A DNA stretch of 64,000 nt from Atlantibacter subterraneus (GCF_007570865.1 NZ_VLPS01000001.1:1023889-1087888); one strand, 5' to 3'. Positions 25,649 through 35,289 are shown, numbered from the stretch's first letter. The notes: generated by a model not told the origin, from the letters alone. Made by a program: numbers and translations.

Positions 25649-26491
25649 ATGACGTTTCCCGTTCCCGTACTCGACCACGTGGTGATTAATGTCGCCAGCC
25701 AGCTTGATGATGCCAGCGCATTGTACCGTCGCCTGGGTTTCCAGCTCTCAGAGCGCGGCCACCATACCCTCGGCTCCAGCAACCATTTAGCGATTTTTGA
25801 TGAAAACTACCTTGAGCTGCTCGGTTTTGAGCCTGGCCGTGGCGATAAGCGTAAAGATCTCTGGGAAGCGCCGCTCGGTCTGACGGGCCTGGTATGGAAA
25901 ACCCAGAGCGCGGATGATGAGTTTACCCACCTGGTACAGCAAGGGCTGGATGGCGAACCGCCTGCCGCGTTTCATCGCCCGGTCCGTCTGCCCGATGGCC
26001 AGCAAACGGAAGCGCGATTCAAAACGGTGCGCCTGCGTCCGTCCCTGATCCCCAATGGCCGCAGTTTCTTCTGCCAACATCAAACGCCGCACGCCGTCTG
26101 GCAACCAGCCTGGCAAGAACATCCGAACGGAGTGAAACACATCAGCGAGTTTGTGATTGTCGCCCAGGATCCTGCCGGTTCGGCGCTGGTTTACAGCCGG
26201 TTGTTTGGCGAGGAGCGCTTTCAGGCCACCCATGACGGTGCGCTGGTTCTCAAAGCTGGTAAAGCGACGGTGCGAATCGCCTCTGAAGAGTATGCCCGCC
26301 GCCGTTTCGGCGCGTTGCCGGAAGATTACAACGGCACGCCGCGCATGGCGGGCCTGAGTTTTTTGACGGCAGATTTAGCACAGGTGAAAGCCAGTTTGCA
26401 GCATGGAGATATCCCTTTCCGCGAGGAGCCGGATGCCATCATTGTCGAACCTGAACGCGCCTTTAACGTAGCGCTACGTTTCCATCGCTAA
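25649..26491 (+). CDS. VOC/glyoxalase-like domain protein
   Basis: A 280-residue protein with a glyoxalase-like (vicinal oxygen chelate) fold. It begins VLDHVVINVASQLDDASALYRRLGFQLSERGHHTLGSSNHLAIF, with H and E candidates for a metal site (ENYLELLG). A second half begins GVKHISEFVIVAQDP. The start at 25649 follows AAAGGA with good spacing; the frame opens slightly earlier but lacks a Shine-Dalgarno. It pairs with the M20 amidohydrolase. The reaction is unknown; a ring-cleavage or isomerase role on the released acid is only a guess. Confidence 0.85.
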   Translation: MTFPVPVLDHVVINVASQLDDASALYRRLGFQLSERGHHTLGSSNHLAIFDENYLELLGFEPGRGDKRKDLWEAPLGLTGLVWKTQSADDEFTHLVQQGLDGEPPAAFHRPVRLPDGQQTEARFKTVRLRPSLIPNGRSFFCQHQTPHAVWQPAWQEHPNGVKHISEFVIVAQDPAGSALVYSRLFGEERFQATHDGALVLKAGKATVRIASEEYARRRFGALPEDYNGTPRMAGLSFLTADLAQVKASLQHGDIPFREEPDAIIVEPERAFNVALRFHR

Positions 26492-26498
26492 CCAATGA

Positions 26499-26526
26499 AA
26501 AAGCGGGATAATTATCCCGCCTTTTC
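26499..26526. terminator. Bidirectional terminator between convergent catabolic operons
   Basis: GCGGGATAATTATCCCGC is a perfect 18-bp palindrome with an A run before and CTTTT after, so it terminates in both directions. Confidence 0.85.
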
Positions 26527-26528
26527 AT

Positions 26529-28040
26529 TTACGCTTCCCAGCGTTGTTCCTGCTCCAGCGTACTCGCCAGCAGGCGCAGCGACTGGCGGTCCACTTTATT
26601 GGTCGCCGCCCAGGGCAACTCCGCCAGAAACGCGATGCGTCGCGGATGCTGATACGCCGGGCCGTGCGCCAGAGTGTGCTGCTTCAGCGCTTCCCGGGTT
26701 ACGCTTTCGCCTTCCTGCAATACCACAAACGCCACCGGCACCTGGCTGCGTTCTTCATCCGGCAGCGGGACCACGCTGGCCTGGCGTACCGCAGGATGGG
26801 ATTCGAGCAGTTTTTCCACCTCGCCCGGATAGATATTCTCCCCGGAGCAAACAAACATATCGTCCGCGCGACCAATAAAGAAATAGAAGCCGTTCTCGTC
26901 GCGGCGCATCACGTCGCCGCTGTAGTACCAGCCATCCTGCAACACCTGAGCGCTTTTCTCCGGCAGACGATGGTAGCCAGGCGTGACCGCCGGGTTGCGC
27001 ATCATCAGTACGCCTTCATCCCCGCTATGGCCGTCGGCAAATTTCAGCTCGCCCGCCGCCAGCGGATAACCCAGCGACAGCGGCGGCGTCGGCAATCCAT
27101 CGGGATGTGGGCCAAATACCGCCGGTCCCGCCTCGGTGGTGCCGTAGCCGTGAGTGATCTCCACGCCGGGAAACGCCGCTTTTATTCGGTTGAGCAGCCC
27201 GAGAGTGATCGGCGCGGAGCCCAGCATCACTTTTCGTAACGCACTTAAATCATAGCGATTGATATCAGGGTCGCGCAGCAGGCGGGCAAACATGGTCGGC
27301 ACGGCGGTGACGATATTAATGCGGTAATGCGCCAGCGCGTGCAGATAGCTATCGATGCTGAAGGACGGCAGCACGACCAGCAATCCATTGCTGGCAAACA
27401 CCCGTTTCGCCAGGAACAGACCATTCATATGGAACAGTGGTTGGGCGACAATATAGCGCGACTGGGCATCATCCGGCTCCACGCCGCCGACCCGCGTCAC
27501 GTCCAGCGCCCAGTACTGGCCGTAATGCGTTAGCGGCACGCCTTTCGGTCGCCCGGTACTGCCCGAGGTATACAGCATCATCGCCAGTTCGTCTTTTTCG
27601 GGGATCACGGCTTCAAACGCCTGCGGGGTAACGATCTGGCTGAAATCGCCATCAAAATCTACCACCGCCACCCTGTCCTTCAGCAGTTCGCCACGGGCCT
27701 GATCGGCAAAAACCAGCTGGATTGCGGCGTCCTCAATAAAGTAGTGCAGCGTCTCCTGCGGCACTTTGATATTAAGCGGTACCGCGACCAGGCCCGCGCG
27801 CATAATGCCAAAGTACGCCGCCAGATATTCGGCGCGGTTCAGTGCAGCGATGCCGATAGCGCTGCCCCTCGGGTAGCCGCGCTGCTGAAGATAATGCGCC
27901 ACGCCGCCGGCCAGCTCGTCAATCTGCTGATGAGTGTATTCGCGCGGGTGTTCCGGTTCGCGCAGGTCGATAATCGCCAGCCGCGACTGGGGTAAAGCGC
28001 GATCGGTCAGATCGCCCAGGTTACGAAGTGTTTGACTCAT
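26529..28040 (-). CDS. Acyl-CoA synthetase / AMP-dependent ligase
   Basis: A 503-residue adenylate-forming enzyme that activates a carboxylic acid as acyl-AMP and then acyl-CoA. Core motifs: MMLYTSGSTGRPKGVPLTH (P-loop), HGYGTTEAGPAVFGP, the hinge YYSGDVMRRDENGFYFFIGRADDMFVCSGENIYPGEVEKLL, and the C-terminal lysine in ATNKVDRQSLR. Close to long- or medium-chain and aryl-CoA ligases; the substrate cannot be read. Last gene of the operon that starts at 34920, 15 bases after the second ATPase gene. Coupling with an ABC importer, a thioesterase and an MDR reductase suggests a carboxylate taken up by the importer. Confidence 0.9.
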   Translation of the reverse strand: MSQTLRNLGDLTDRALPQSRLAIIDLREPEHPREYTHQQIDELAGGVAHYLQQRGYPRGSAIGIAALNRAEYLAAYFGIMRAGLVAVPLNIKVPQETLHYFIEDAAIQLVFADQARGELLKDRVAVVDFDGDFSQIVTPQAFEAVIPEKDELAMMLYTSGSTGRPKGVPLTHYGQYWALDVTRVGGVEPDDAQSRYIVAQPLFHMNGLFLAKRVFASNGLLVVLPSFSIDSYLHALAHYRINIVTAVPTMFARLLRDPDINRYDLSALRKVMLGSAPITLGLLNRIKAAFPGVEITHGYGTTEAGPAVFGPHPDGLPTPPLSLGYPLAAGELKFADGHSGDEGVLMMRNPAVTPGYHRLPEKSAQVLQDGWYYSGDVMRRDENGFYFFIGRADDMFVCSGENIYPGEVEKLLESHPAVRQASVVPLPDEERSQVPVAFVVLQEGESVTREALKQHTLAHGPAYQHPRRIAFLAELPWAATNKVDRQSLRLLASTLEQEQRWEA

Positions 28041-28055
28041 GAATATGCTCCGACG

Positions 28056-28997
28056 TCAGCTCAGATGAAAATGACAGGCCACCTGTCGCTCAGAAGTAAG
28101 GGATTGCAGCGGCGGCCGCTGCTGTTGGCACAGCGGCTGCGCATAAGGACAACGGGTATGAAAGGCGCAGCCGGACGGCGGCGCAAGCGGGCTGGGCAGT
28201 TCGCCTTCCAGCAGGCATTCTCCGCGCGGATGACGCGGATCGGCCACCGGCGCGGCGGCCAGCAGAGCCTGAGTATAAGGATGCGCGGGCGCGGCCCAGA
28301 TTTGCGCCGTCGGGCCGCTCTCCACCACCCGGCCCAGGTACATCACCATCACCCGGTGGGCGATATACTCCACCACCGACAGATCGTGGGAAATAAACAG
28401 ATACGCCACGTGGGACTGCTGCTGGATATCGCGCATCAGGTTGATCACCTGCGCGCGTACCGACACGTCCAGCGCCGAAACCGGCTCGTCGCAGATCACA
28501 ATGCTCGGTTCCAGCGCCAGCGCCCTGGCGATACCGATGCGCTGGCGCTGGCCGCCGGAAAACTCGTGAGGGAAGCGCGTTGCCGCCGATGCGGGCAGCC
28601 CTACCACTTCCAGCAGTTCGGCGATGCGCACCTGAATGGCGTCGCGTGACCACCCCGCTACCTCCAGCGGCCTGGCAATAGATGTCCCGACGCGCTGGCG
28701 CGGATTGAGCGAACCCTGCGGATCCTGAAACATCATCTGGACGTGGCGACGGAAAGGCAGCAGCTGGCGACCCTGACGCGACAGTACATCGTCGCCGTTG
28801 AGCCGCAGCTGGCCTTGCGCCGGGATCAGCCGCATCAGGGCTTTGCCGAGCGTTGACTTACCGCAGCCGGATTCCCCCACCAGGCCGACGGTCTCCCCGG
28901 CGCGCAGTTGCAGATCGACTTCTGTCACCGCGTGCACCCATCCTCCTTTCACCGGATAACGGACCGATAAGCCTTCAGCCTCAAGAAGCGTGTTCAT
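28056..28997 (-). CDS. Peptide/nickel-type ABC transporter ATP-binding protein (OppF/DppF type)
   Basis: A 313-residue nucleotide-binding subunit. Walker [19 protein letters not shown]-loop [12 protein letters not shown], signature [15 protein letters not shown], Walker [14 protein letters not shown]-loop [11 protein letters not shown], and the oligopeptide-transporter C-terminal cysteine motif [15 protein letters not shown]. It overlaps the start of its partner's end by 17 bases. Together the two ATPases power the permease pair for a periplasmic-binding-protein-dependent importer. Confidence 0.94.
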   Translation of the reverse strand: MNTLLEAEGLSVRYPVKGGWVHAVTEVDLQLRAGETVGLVGESGCGKSTLGKALMRLIPAQGQLRLNGDDVLSRQGRQLLPFRRHVQMMFQDPQGSLNPRQRVGTSIARPLEVAGWSRDAIQVRIAELLEVVGLPASAATRFPHEFSGGQRQRIGIARALALEPSIVICDEPVSALDVSVRAQVINLMRDIQQQSHVAYLFISHDLSVVEYIAHRVMVMYLGRVVESGPTAQIWAAPAHPYTQALLAAAPVADPRHPRGECLLEGELPSPLAPPSGCAFHTRCPYAQPLCQQQRPPLQSLTSERQVACHFHLS

Positions 28998-29982
28998 GGT
29001 ATTCCTCAGTATAATTTTCCGGGGCGGTAATCAGGCAGGCCGCGCGATGGTCAGGCGCAAGTGCATTAAGAGGCGGCACCCGTTCGCTACAGGCCTCGCA
29101 GGCCAGCGGGCAGCGATTGCGAAACGCACAGCCTGACGGCAGCGCGGCAAGCGGCGGCACCCGGCCCGGAATGGCGTACAGCCGCTCGCCGGGCTGGCCG
29201 CTTTTCGGTGTAGAACGCAGCAGCCCCCGGGTATAGGGATGACCCGGTTGTTCAAACAGGGCCAGCACGTCGGCCTGTTCGACAATGCGCCCGGCGTACA
29301 TCACGGCCACGCGTTGCGCCATGGCGGCTACAACTCCAAGATCGTGGGTAATCAGCAGCAGCGCCATCCCGGACTCCCGCTGGATATCGCGCAGCAGTTG
29401 CAGGATCTGCGCCTGAATCGTGACGTCCAGCGCGGTGGTCGGCTCATCGGCAATCAGCACCTGCGGCTGGCAGGCAATCGCCATGGCGATCATGACCCGC
29501 TGGGACATGCCGCCGGAAAGCTGATGGGGATAATCACCCATCCGCCGCGCCGCATCGGGGATTTTTACCCGTTCCAGCAGCGCCACCGCCCGTGGAAATG
29601 CGTCCCGACGGTTCAGGCCCAAATGCAGGCGCAGCACTTCCATCAGCTGGTCGCCAATGGTTTTCACCGGGTTCAGGGCGCTCATGGCATCCTGGAATAT
29701 CATGGCGATATCCCTTCCCCGCACCTGTTGATACTGGCGGTTACTGAGCTGCATGAGGTCACGGCCTTCGAACAGGATTTGCCCCTGGGAAATGCGCGGC
29801 GAACGGCTGTTCAGCAGGCCCATAATCGCCAGCGCGGTCATAGACTTACCGCATCCCGATTCGCCAACCAGCGCCAGGGTTTCTCCGGCATGCAGATCAA
29901 ACGACACCTGGTTCAGTGCTGTGACGTCCCTGCCGCCGCTGCGCAGCGTCACGCTAAGGTTATTCACTGACAGTAGCGCCAT
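28981..29982 (-). CDS. Peptide/nickel-type ABC transporter ATP-binding protein (OppD/DppD type)
   Basis: A 333-residue nucleotide-binding subunit. Walker [21 protein letters not shown]-loop [12 protein letters not shown], signature [15 protein letters not shown], Walker [14 protein letters not shown]-loop [11 protein letters not shown], and the C-terminal [15 protein letters not shown] motif of the Opp/Dpp subfamily. It starts at the last base of the upstream permease gene, indicating tight coupling. Confidence 0.94.
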   Translation of the reverse strand: MALLSVNNLSVTLRSGGRDVTALNQVSFDLHAGETLALVGESGCGKSMTALAIMGLLNSRSPRISQGQILFEGRDLMQLSNRQYQQVRGRDIAMIFQDAMSALNPVKTIGDQLMEVLRLHLGLNRRDAFPRAVALLERVKIPDAARRMGDYPHQLSGGMSQRVMIAMAIACQPQVLIADEPTTALDVTIQAQILQLLRDIQRESGMALLLITHDLGVVAAMAQRVAVMYAGRIVEQADVLALFEQPGHPYTRGLLRSTPKSGQPGERLYAIPGRVPPLAALPSGCAFRNRCPLACEACSERVPPLNALAPDHRAACLITAPENYTEEYHEHAS

Positions 29983-30863
29983 TATTCACGCTCCCTGAGT
30001 TTCGGGTTGAGGGCATCGTTAAGCCCATCACCTACCAGGTTCAGCGCCAGTACCGCCAGCATGATCGCCACGCCGGGCACTGCGCAGATATACCAGGAGG
30101 AGCGGATCAGCGTGCGCCCTTCCCCAACCAACCGTCCCCAGCTGGCGAGGTTCGGGTCGCCGAGCCCGAGGAATGACACCACCGATTCATAAAGAATCGC
30201 CCCGGCGATAACCAGCGAGGCCATCACGATCACTGGCGGCAGCACGTTGGGCAGGATCTCTTTTACTACGATTTGGTGGTCCGCCATCCCGCTGGCGCGG
30301 CAGGCCAATACAAATTCGCGGTCGCGCCACGAGAGGAACTCCGCACGGGTCAAGCGGGCAATGGGCTGCCAGGAAACCAGCGCCACGGCAATAATGATAT
30401 TGCCCATATGCGGCCCCAGAACCGAGACTACCGTCAGCACAAACACCACGTTGGGGATCACCTGAAACAGCTCCGCGATGCGCATCAGGGTTTCATCCAC
30501 CCAGCCGCCAAACCAGGCGGCAGCGGCCCCGATACTGACGCCAATCAGCGTCGCAGCCAGACTGGCGGCCAGACCAATCAGTAATGTCGCCCGCGCGCCG
30601 TGAACAATCAGTGCCGCAATATCGCGCCCTAGCGAATCGGTACCCAGCGGATAGCGCCAGTCGGTAAACGGCCAGATTTCCGGCATTGCCACAATCCGTA
30701 GCGGATCTTTGGGATAAAAAATCCCGGCGGTGAGCGCCATCACCACCATCAACAGCACAATCAGCGCGCCGCACACCGCCCCGGGATGGCGCAAAAACTG
30801 CCGCAGCCAGTGCGGTAACGGAATGCGCATTGAACGCCGCAAACTTGCCAGATTTTCACTCAT
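29982..30863 (-). CDS. ABC transporter permease (OppC/DppC type)
   Basis: A 293-residue inner-membrane protein with an extended cytoplasmic N-terminus and about six helices. It carries the OppC-type TDSLGRDIAALIVHGARATLLIG segment and the EAA loop RASGMADHQIVVKEILPNVLPPVIV that docks the ATPases. Overlaps the preceding permease gene by 4 bases. Confidence 0.94.
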   Translation of the reverse strand: MSENLASLRRSMRIPLPHWLRQFLRHPGAVCGALIVLLMVVMALTAGIFYPKDPLRIVAMPEIWPFTDWRYPLGTDSLGRDIAALIVHGARATLLIGLAASLAATLIGVSIGAAAAWFGGWVDETLMRIAELFQVIPNVVFVLTVVSVLGPHMGNIIIAVALVSWQPIARLTRAEFLSWRDREFVLACRASGMADHQIVVKEILPNVLPPVIVMASLVIAGAILYESVVSFLGLGDPNLASWGRLVGEGRTLIRSSWYICAVPGVAIMLAVLALNLVGDGLNDALNPKLRERE

Positions 30864-31834
30864 GCGTTGCTCCTGACACGCGGATCCAGCCGTGAGTAAG
30901 TGACGTCGACAATGATATTAATCACGATAACCAGCAGCGCGCTGAGCACCAGAATGCCGAGGATCAGCGGATAGTTACGGCTCATCACGCTATCAAGCAG
31001 CACCTGCCCGAGGCCGGGCCAGCTAAACACGGCTTCGATGACGATACTGCCGCCCAGCACGGTGCCGAGCTGCAATCCCAACAGCGTCACCACCGGCAGC
31101 AGCGCGTTGCGTAAGGTGTGGCGCACGACCACGGCGGCGCGGCTCAGCCCTTTGGCCTGCGCGGTACGCACGTAGTCCATCTGTGCCACTTCCAGCATCG
31201 AGGCGCGCATCACCCGGGCGTAGGTGGCGGCATAAAACAGCCCGAGGGTGATCGCCGGTAGCGCCAGGTGATGGAGAATATCCAGCGCCTGCCCCCAGGG
31301 TGACAACGTCACGCCAATCGACGCCATTCCGCCCACCGGAAACCAGCCTAACTTCACCGAAAACAAAATAATCAGCATGATGCCGAGCCAGAAACTGGGC
31401 GCTGCAAAGCACACCACCGCCAGTGTTGAGATCAGCGTGTCCCAGACGCTGTTGACGCGGATGGCCGCCAGCACCCCGGCACCGACGCCAACCAGCACCG
31501 CCAGCGCAATGCTGGCCAGCATCAGGATCAGTGTGGCCGGGAGATGGGCCATAATCACGTCAAACACCGGCATGTTCTGGCGAAACGAGAACCCCAGATC
31601 GAGCTGGCACACCGACCACAGGTAGTTAAGCAGTTGGGTCAGCACCGGCTGGTCCAGCCCGTACAGATGGCGCAACCGCTCGATCATTTGCGGGTCGGTG
31701 ACCTGCTGCTCCGCCGTCATCACATCCAGCAACGAGCCGGGCACCAGATTCATCAGCGCGAAGTTAATCACAATCACGCCGAACAGCAGCGGAATGCCCT
31801 GCAGGACACGCCGCAGGATCAGTCTCAGCATCAC
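30860..31834 (-). CDS. ABC transporter permease (OppB/DppB type)
   Basis: A 324-residue inner-membrane protein with the OppB N-terminus (LILRRVLQGIPLLFGVIVINFALMNLVPG), about six helices, and the EAA loop YVRTAQAKGLSRAAVVVRHTLRNALLPVVTLLG. It forms the channel with the OppC-type permease. Located 1 base after the binding-protein gene. Confidence 0.94.
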   Translation of the reverse strand: MMLRLILRRVLQGIPLLFGVIVINFALMNLVPGSLLDVMTAEQQVTDPQMIERLRHLYGLDQPVLTQLLNYLWSVCQLDLGFSFRQNMPVFDVIMAHLPATLILMLASIALAVLVGVGAGVLAAIRVNSVWDTLISTLAVVCFAAPSFWLGIMLIILFSVKLGWFPVGGMASIGVTLSPWGQALDILHHLALPAITLGLFYAATYARVMRASMLEVAQMDYVRTAQAKGLSRAAVVVRHTLRNALLPVVTLLGLQLGTVLGGSIVIEAVFSWPGLGQVLLDSVMSRNYPLILGILVLSALLVIVINIIVDVTYSRLDPRVRSNA

Positions 31835-31835
31835 A

Positions 31836-33476
31836 TCACCCCGCCAGCCAGATATCGTTCAGCGCGGTGCCCTGCACATTCGCGTCGGTAGTGAAGTTAT
31901 GAACTTCCTTGCGCGCCAGCGTGTACGACTGCATTTCAATCAGCGGCACAATCGGCACATCAGTGCTGGCGAGGCGGGCAAACTGCTGAACCAGCGCCTT
32001 ACGCTTCGCTTCGTCGGTTTCGATGGTGATTGCCGCCACCAGTTGGTCCATCTCCGGGCTCTGGTAGCCGGTGGCGTTGCGGAATGCGCCGCCTTTAACA
32101 ATGCCGTCCGAGGTGTAGAACTGGGTCACTACCGGCACCGGCTCCACCGGGGCGGTAAAGTTAGAAATGGCGATGTCGTAGTTGTAATCGGTGTAGATAC
32201 GCTTGAGCGCGGTGGCGCGATCCACTGAATCCAGCTTCACTTCAATACCGATGTCTTCCAGCGCCTGTTTCAGGTACTGGCCGAGTTTGGCGTTTTCTTC
32301 AAACCAGGCGGCAGCCAGCAGATTCACCGTGAAACGCTTGCCGTCTTTTTCCGGCAGCCCGGCTTGATCCAACAGTTGCTTCGCTTTATCCGGGTCAAAG
32401 GCGTATGTCGGTACATCGGCGGTGAAAAACACCGGATTACTGCTGAAAATCGGCGCAACGGCGGGTTTGCCGCGCCCAAAATAGATCGTGTTGAGGATAA
32501 ATTCCCGGTCAATGGCGTGCAGGATCGCCTGGCGTACTTCCCGGCGCTTTACGTGCTCGCGACGCTGGTTGAACTCCACCGTCACGGCCCAGGCGCAGTT
32601 TTCGTAGCCGCGCGTATCCAGCGTGATGTTGCCGCTTTTCACCAGCCGATCGATATCCCGCGCCGGAACCGGGTTGGAATAGCCCACCTGCATCTCGCCA
32701 GCTTCCAGCGCCGCCGTGCGCGAGGCCGCATCGCCCCACCAACGGATAATCAGTTTGTCGAGATACGGCTGGCCAGCGCCCCAGTATTTTTCATTACGCG
32801 CATATTCCACATAGCTGCCGCGCACCCAGTTGCCGTACTTCCACGGGCCGGTGCCCACCGGGCGGTTGTTGAGCGGGTTGGTCAGGATCGGCTGCCCGGC
32901 GTACAGGTGTTTCGGCAGTACCAGTTGGTATTGCCCGGCCAGGGTGGACTTCAGGAAGAATTCCGGGACCGGCACCGAGAAGGTGAGCTTCACGGTATGC
33001 GGGTCAACGGCTTCGGCTTTTTCCAGCGCTTTAAGCGCGATCCCGGCGGAAATAGCTTTCCAGTGTTCGGTGGCGTTGAACACCACGTCATCGGCGGTGA
33101 ACGGCTGGCCGTCATGCCAGGTGACGCCCTGGCGCAGCGCAATGGTATAGGTTTTGAAGTCTTCAGACGGCGTAACGCTTTCGGCCAGCGCGGGCTGGAA
33201 TACCAGTTTATCGTCAAGTTTTAGCAGGCGTTCGAGGATCTTGGTCGAGGTCTGGAACGGCGAAGAGCCGCCGCCGCCCGGCACCAGTAATGCCTGGGGC
33301 TCCAGCCCGCCCCAGGAAATCACCAGGGTGCCGCCGCGTTTCGGCACGCCGCCGCTTTCGGTGGCCGCAATGGCGCGGGTGATCAGGCTAAACCCGCTGA
33401 TTTTCGCCGCCACGCCGAGCGCAGCCCCGCCTGCAGCGAGGGTTAACAGCTGGCGTCGTTGTTGGTTAATTGTCAT
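31836..33476 (-). CDS. ABC transporter substrate-binding protein (SBP family 5)
   Basis: A 546-residue periplasmic binding protein of the DppA/OppA cluster C. The signal carries a twin-arginine-like start (NQQRRQLLTLAAGGAALGV). Family signatures are LRQGVTWHDGQPFTADDVVFNATEHW, GTGPWKYGNWVRGSYVEYARNEKYW and VRQAILHAIDREFI. The ligand is unknown: besides di- and oligopeptides, such proteins bind glycosides, acylated compounds and metals. It overlaps the thioesterase gene by 4 bases. A binding protein in an operon with an acyl-CoA ligase argues against ordinary peptides. Confidence 0.92.
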   Translation of the reverse strand: MTINQQRRQLLTLAAGGAALGVAAKISGFSLITRAIAATESGGVPKRGGTLVISWGGLEPQALLVPGGGGSSPFQTSTKILERLLKLDDKLVFQPALAESVTPSEDFKTYTIALRQGVTWHDGQPFTADDVVFNATEHWKAISAGIALKALEKAEAVDPHTVKLTFSVPVPEFFLKSTLAGQYQLVLPKHLYAGQPILTNPLNNRPVGTGPWKYGNWVRGSYVEYARNEKYWGAGQPYLDKLIIRWWGDAASRTAALEAGEMQVGYSNPVPARDIDRLVKSGNITLDTRGYENCAWAVTVEFNQRREHVKRREVRQAILHAIDREFILNTIYFGRGKPAVAPIFSSNPVFFTADVPTYAFDPDKAKQLLDQAGLPEKDGKRFTVNLLAAAWFEENAKLGQYLKQALEDIGIEVKLDSVDRATALKRIYTDYNYDIAISNFTAPVEPVPVVTQFYTSDGIVKGGAFRNATGYQSPEMDQLVAAITIETDEAKRKALVQQFARLASTDVPIVPLIEMQSYTLARKEVHNFTTDANVQGTALNDIWLAG

Positions 33477-33910
33477 GATGATTTCTCTGGAGTCGTTAAC
33501 TGCGTGGCATAACTGGCGCGGCCAATGGCGACCAGCTGCCCGCTCTGATTAAACACGTCGACATCGGCAACACCCACGCTGCGCCCTGCCCGTCTGACGC
33601 GGGCAACCACCTGAAGCTCGGTATCAATGGCGGGGCGCAGATAATCGACGCGGAAATTAATGGTCGGTAATCCCTGGCCTAACAGCATCCCGAGAGCGAA
33701 ATCCCCCACGGTGTCGATAATTGACGCCAGCGGGCCGCCGTGCCACTGCCCGCTACCGGCTTTCCGCTCGAATTCCGGGCGCATCGGCACGCTGACTTCC
33801 AGCGTCTGGGCGTCGTAGTCGATGGCGGTGACGCTGAGGTTCAGCCAGTGAATAAACGGCGAGGCGGCAAAAATAGTAGCTAAGTCATCCTGATTGAGTA
33901 ATTTGCTCAT
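33473..33910 (-). CDS. PaaI-type hotdog thioesterase
   Basis: A 145-residue single-hotdog protein. The PaaI/4HBT-like core GSGQWHGGPLASIIDTVGDFALGM contains the glycine turn and the aspartate at the active-site helix, followed by TINFRVDYLRPAIDTELQVVARVRRAGRSVGVADVDVFNQSGQLVAIGRASY. It hydrolyses acyl- or aryl-CoA, probably one formed by the ligase in the same operon, acting as a CoA-release or proofreading enzyme. It overlaps both neighbours by 4 bases. Confidence 0.9.
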   Translation of the reverse strand: MSKLLNQDDLATIFAASPFIHWLNLSVTAIDYDAQTLEVSVPMRPEFERKAGSGQWHGGPLASIIDTVGDFALGMLLGQGLPTINFRVDYLRPAIDTELQVVARVRRAGRSVGVADVDVFNQSGQLVAIGRASYATQLTTPEKSS

Positions 33911-34920
33911 GCCACCACCACCTTACCCACCACCTGGCGCTGCTCCAGCGAGGCCAGCGCCTGCGCACCCTGCTCCAGCGGCCACTGGCGGTCGATAATC
34001 ACTTTGAGCTGCTGCGATTCGACGGCGTCCAGCAGGGCGTGCAAATCTTCGCGCTCCCAGCCGTTGGAGCCGAGGATTTGCAGCTCATAGGTCCAGATAT
34101 AGCGCAGGTCTTCCGGTGGATTAAACCCGGCGGTTGCGCCGCAGGTCAGTACGCGTCCCCCGACGCGCAGCACCCGCAGGGATTTCACCCAGGTGTCGCC
34201 GCCGGTGAAGTTCACGACGACATCCACCCCGCCCGGCTCCGCGCTGCCGCGACGGCGCACCGGTTTGCCATAGCGCTGCCAGACGGCTTTCACAAAATCG
34301 TCGTTCTGGTAGAGGATCACGTCATCCGCGCCCAGCGCCTTCAGGCGTTCGGCTTTTTGCTCGCTACCGGCACAGGCGATCACGGTCGCACCCGCCAGTT
34401 TCGCCAGCTGCACGCAGCACACGCCCACGCCGCCGCTGGCTCCTAAAATCAATACTTTCTCGCCGGGCTGGATGCGCCCAATGCTTTGCATCATGCGCCA
34501 GGCGGTGCCATATGCCACCGGTAAGGCGGCGGCGTCGGCATAGCTGACGCTATCCGGCAGGCGAATCAGTTGATGCGCCGGTACGCGACAGCGCTCCGCC
34601 AGCCCGCCGTGGGTGGTTTCACCAATCAGGCCGCCATTAATTCGGTCAATGGGATCAACCACCACGCGGTCGCCGATATTCCAGCCCTGGACCTTGCTGC
34701 CAACGGAAATAATTTCACCGGCCACATCGAGGCCGATAATTATCGGAAACGGCAAATTAATGCCCGGCATACCGCGACGGGTAAATATATCGTGATAATT
34801 TAATGACGCTGCCTTGACGGCAATAATCACATCGCCCTCGCCGGGTTGCGGGTCCGGAAAATCATGCTCTAAAGTAAATTTATCGTTGTCGCCATGTTCC
34901 CGTAAAACCAGTGCTTTCAT
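33907..34920 (-). CDS. MDR-family zinc-type alcohol dehydrogenase / quinone oxidoreductase
   Basis: A 337-residue medium-chain dehydrogenase/reductase. An N-terminal GroES-like fold (LNYHDIFTRRGMPGINLPFPIIIGLDVAGEI) precedes a Rossmann domain with VLILGASGGVGVCCVQLAKLAGATVI. The usual structural-zinc cysteine tetrad is not evident, so it may be a zinc-independent NADPH:quinone or enoyl reductase. The start at 34920 has GGGGA upstream; an upstream in-frame start would add a basic, non-family tail. First gene of the operon and divergent from the DauR-type regulator gene 370 bases away. Confidence 0.88.
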   Translation of the reverse strand: MKALVLREHGDNDKFTLEHDFPDPQPGEGDVIIAVKAASLNYHDIFTRRGMPGINLPFPIIIGLDVAGEIISVGSKVQGWNIGDRVVVDPIDRINGGLIGETTHGGLAERCRVPAHQLIRLPDSVSYADAAALPVAYGTAWRMMQSIGRIQPGEKVLILGASGGVGVCCVQLAKLAGATVIACAGSEQKAERLKALGADDVILYQNDDFVKAVWQRYGKPVRRRGSAEPGGVDVVVNFTGGDTWVKSLRVLRVGGRVLTCGATAGFNPPEDLRYIWTYELQILGSNGWEREDLHALLDAVESQQLKVIIDRQWPLEQGAQALASLEQRQVVGKVVVA

Positions 34921-35145
34921 TTTATTCCCCAGTTTTTTTAAATAGCTTCGCCGCCTCGCTGGACGCAAAAATAACGGCGAGAAAATTCAACCTCATTGGC
35001 TTTGCTAACGCGTTAATAACAATAATTTTTTAACACCAAACCGGCGGGGAATTAAAATAGAAAAACTACATTTGGTTATGCGGAAAATGGGAATACTTCA
35101 ATCATTCTCTGTTTGCTGCCTCAGCGCCTTGCTGCACCCCACCCC

Positions 35146-35180
35146 CAAACAAAAAGTTTGTCACCAAACAAAAAGTGAGT
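35146..35180. promoter_or_regulatory. Tandem CAAACAAAAAGT boxes in the divergent control region
   Basis: Two copies of CAAACAAAAAGT (35146 and 35165) start 19 bases apart; the first continues TTGT and so is part-palindromic. They lie in the 370-base gene-free region between the MDR-led operon and the DauR-type regulator gene. A third related copy overlaps the regulator promoter. They are candidate binding sites for the regulator at 35290-35976. Confidence 0.45.
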
Positions 35181-35219
35181 TTTTTGCGTGATCCCGATCG
35201 CTTTTTGCTCATTTAACGG

Positions 35220-35265
35220 TTGTTTAACACCCACACTTGTCGCTATACAATACAAAAAGTTTTGT
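35220..35265 (+). promoter_or_regulatory. Promoter with third ACAAAAAGT box before the DauR-type regulator
   Basis: TTGTTT (35220-35225), 18-base spacer, TATACA (35244-35249), giving a start near 35256. The sequence TACAAAAAGTTTTGT at 35251-35265, a palindromic form of the upstream boxes, covers the predicted start. This is the classic position for autorepression. Confidence 0.45.
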
Positions 35266-35289
35266 TAGCTAACTAAATTTTAGGTTGAT

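Noticed and set aside
26544..27239. A 231-codon plus-strand frame opposite the acyl-CoA ligase
   Set aside because: Antisense shadow of a conserved adenylate-forming enzyme; composition His/Arg/Gln-rich with no motif.
29239..29970. A 243-codon frame opposite the OppD-type ATPase gene
   Set aside because: The complementary strand carries all ABC ATPase motifs; this frame has none.
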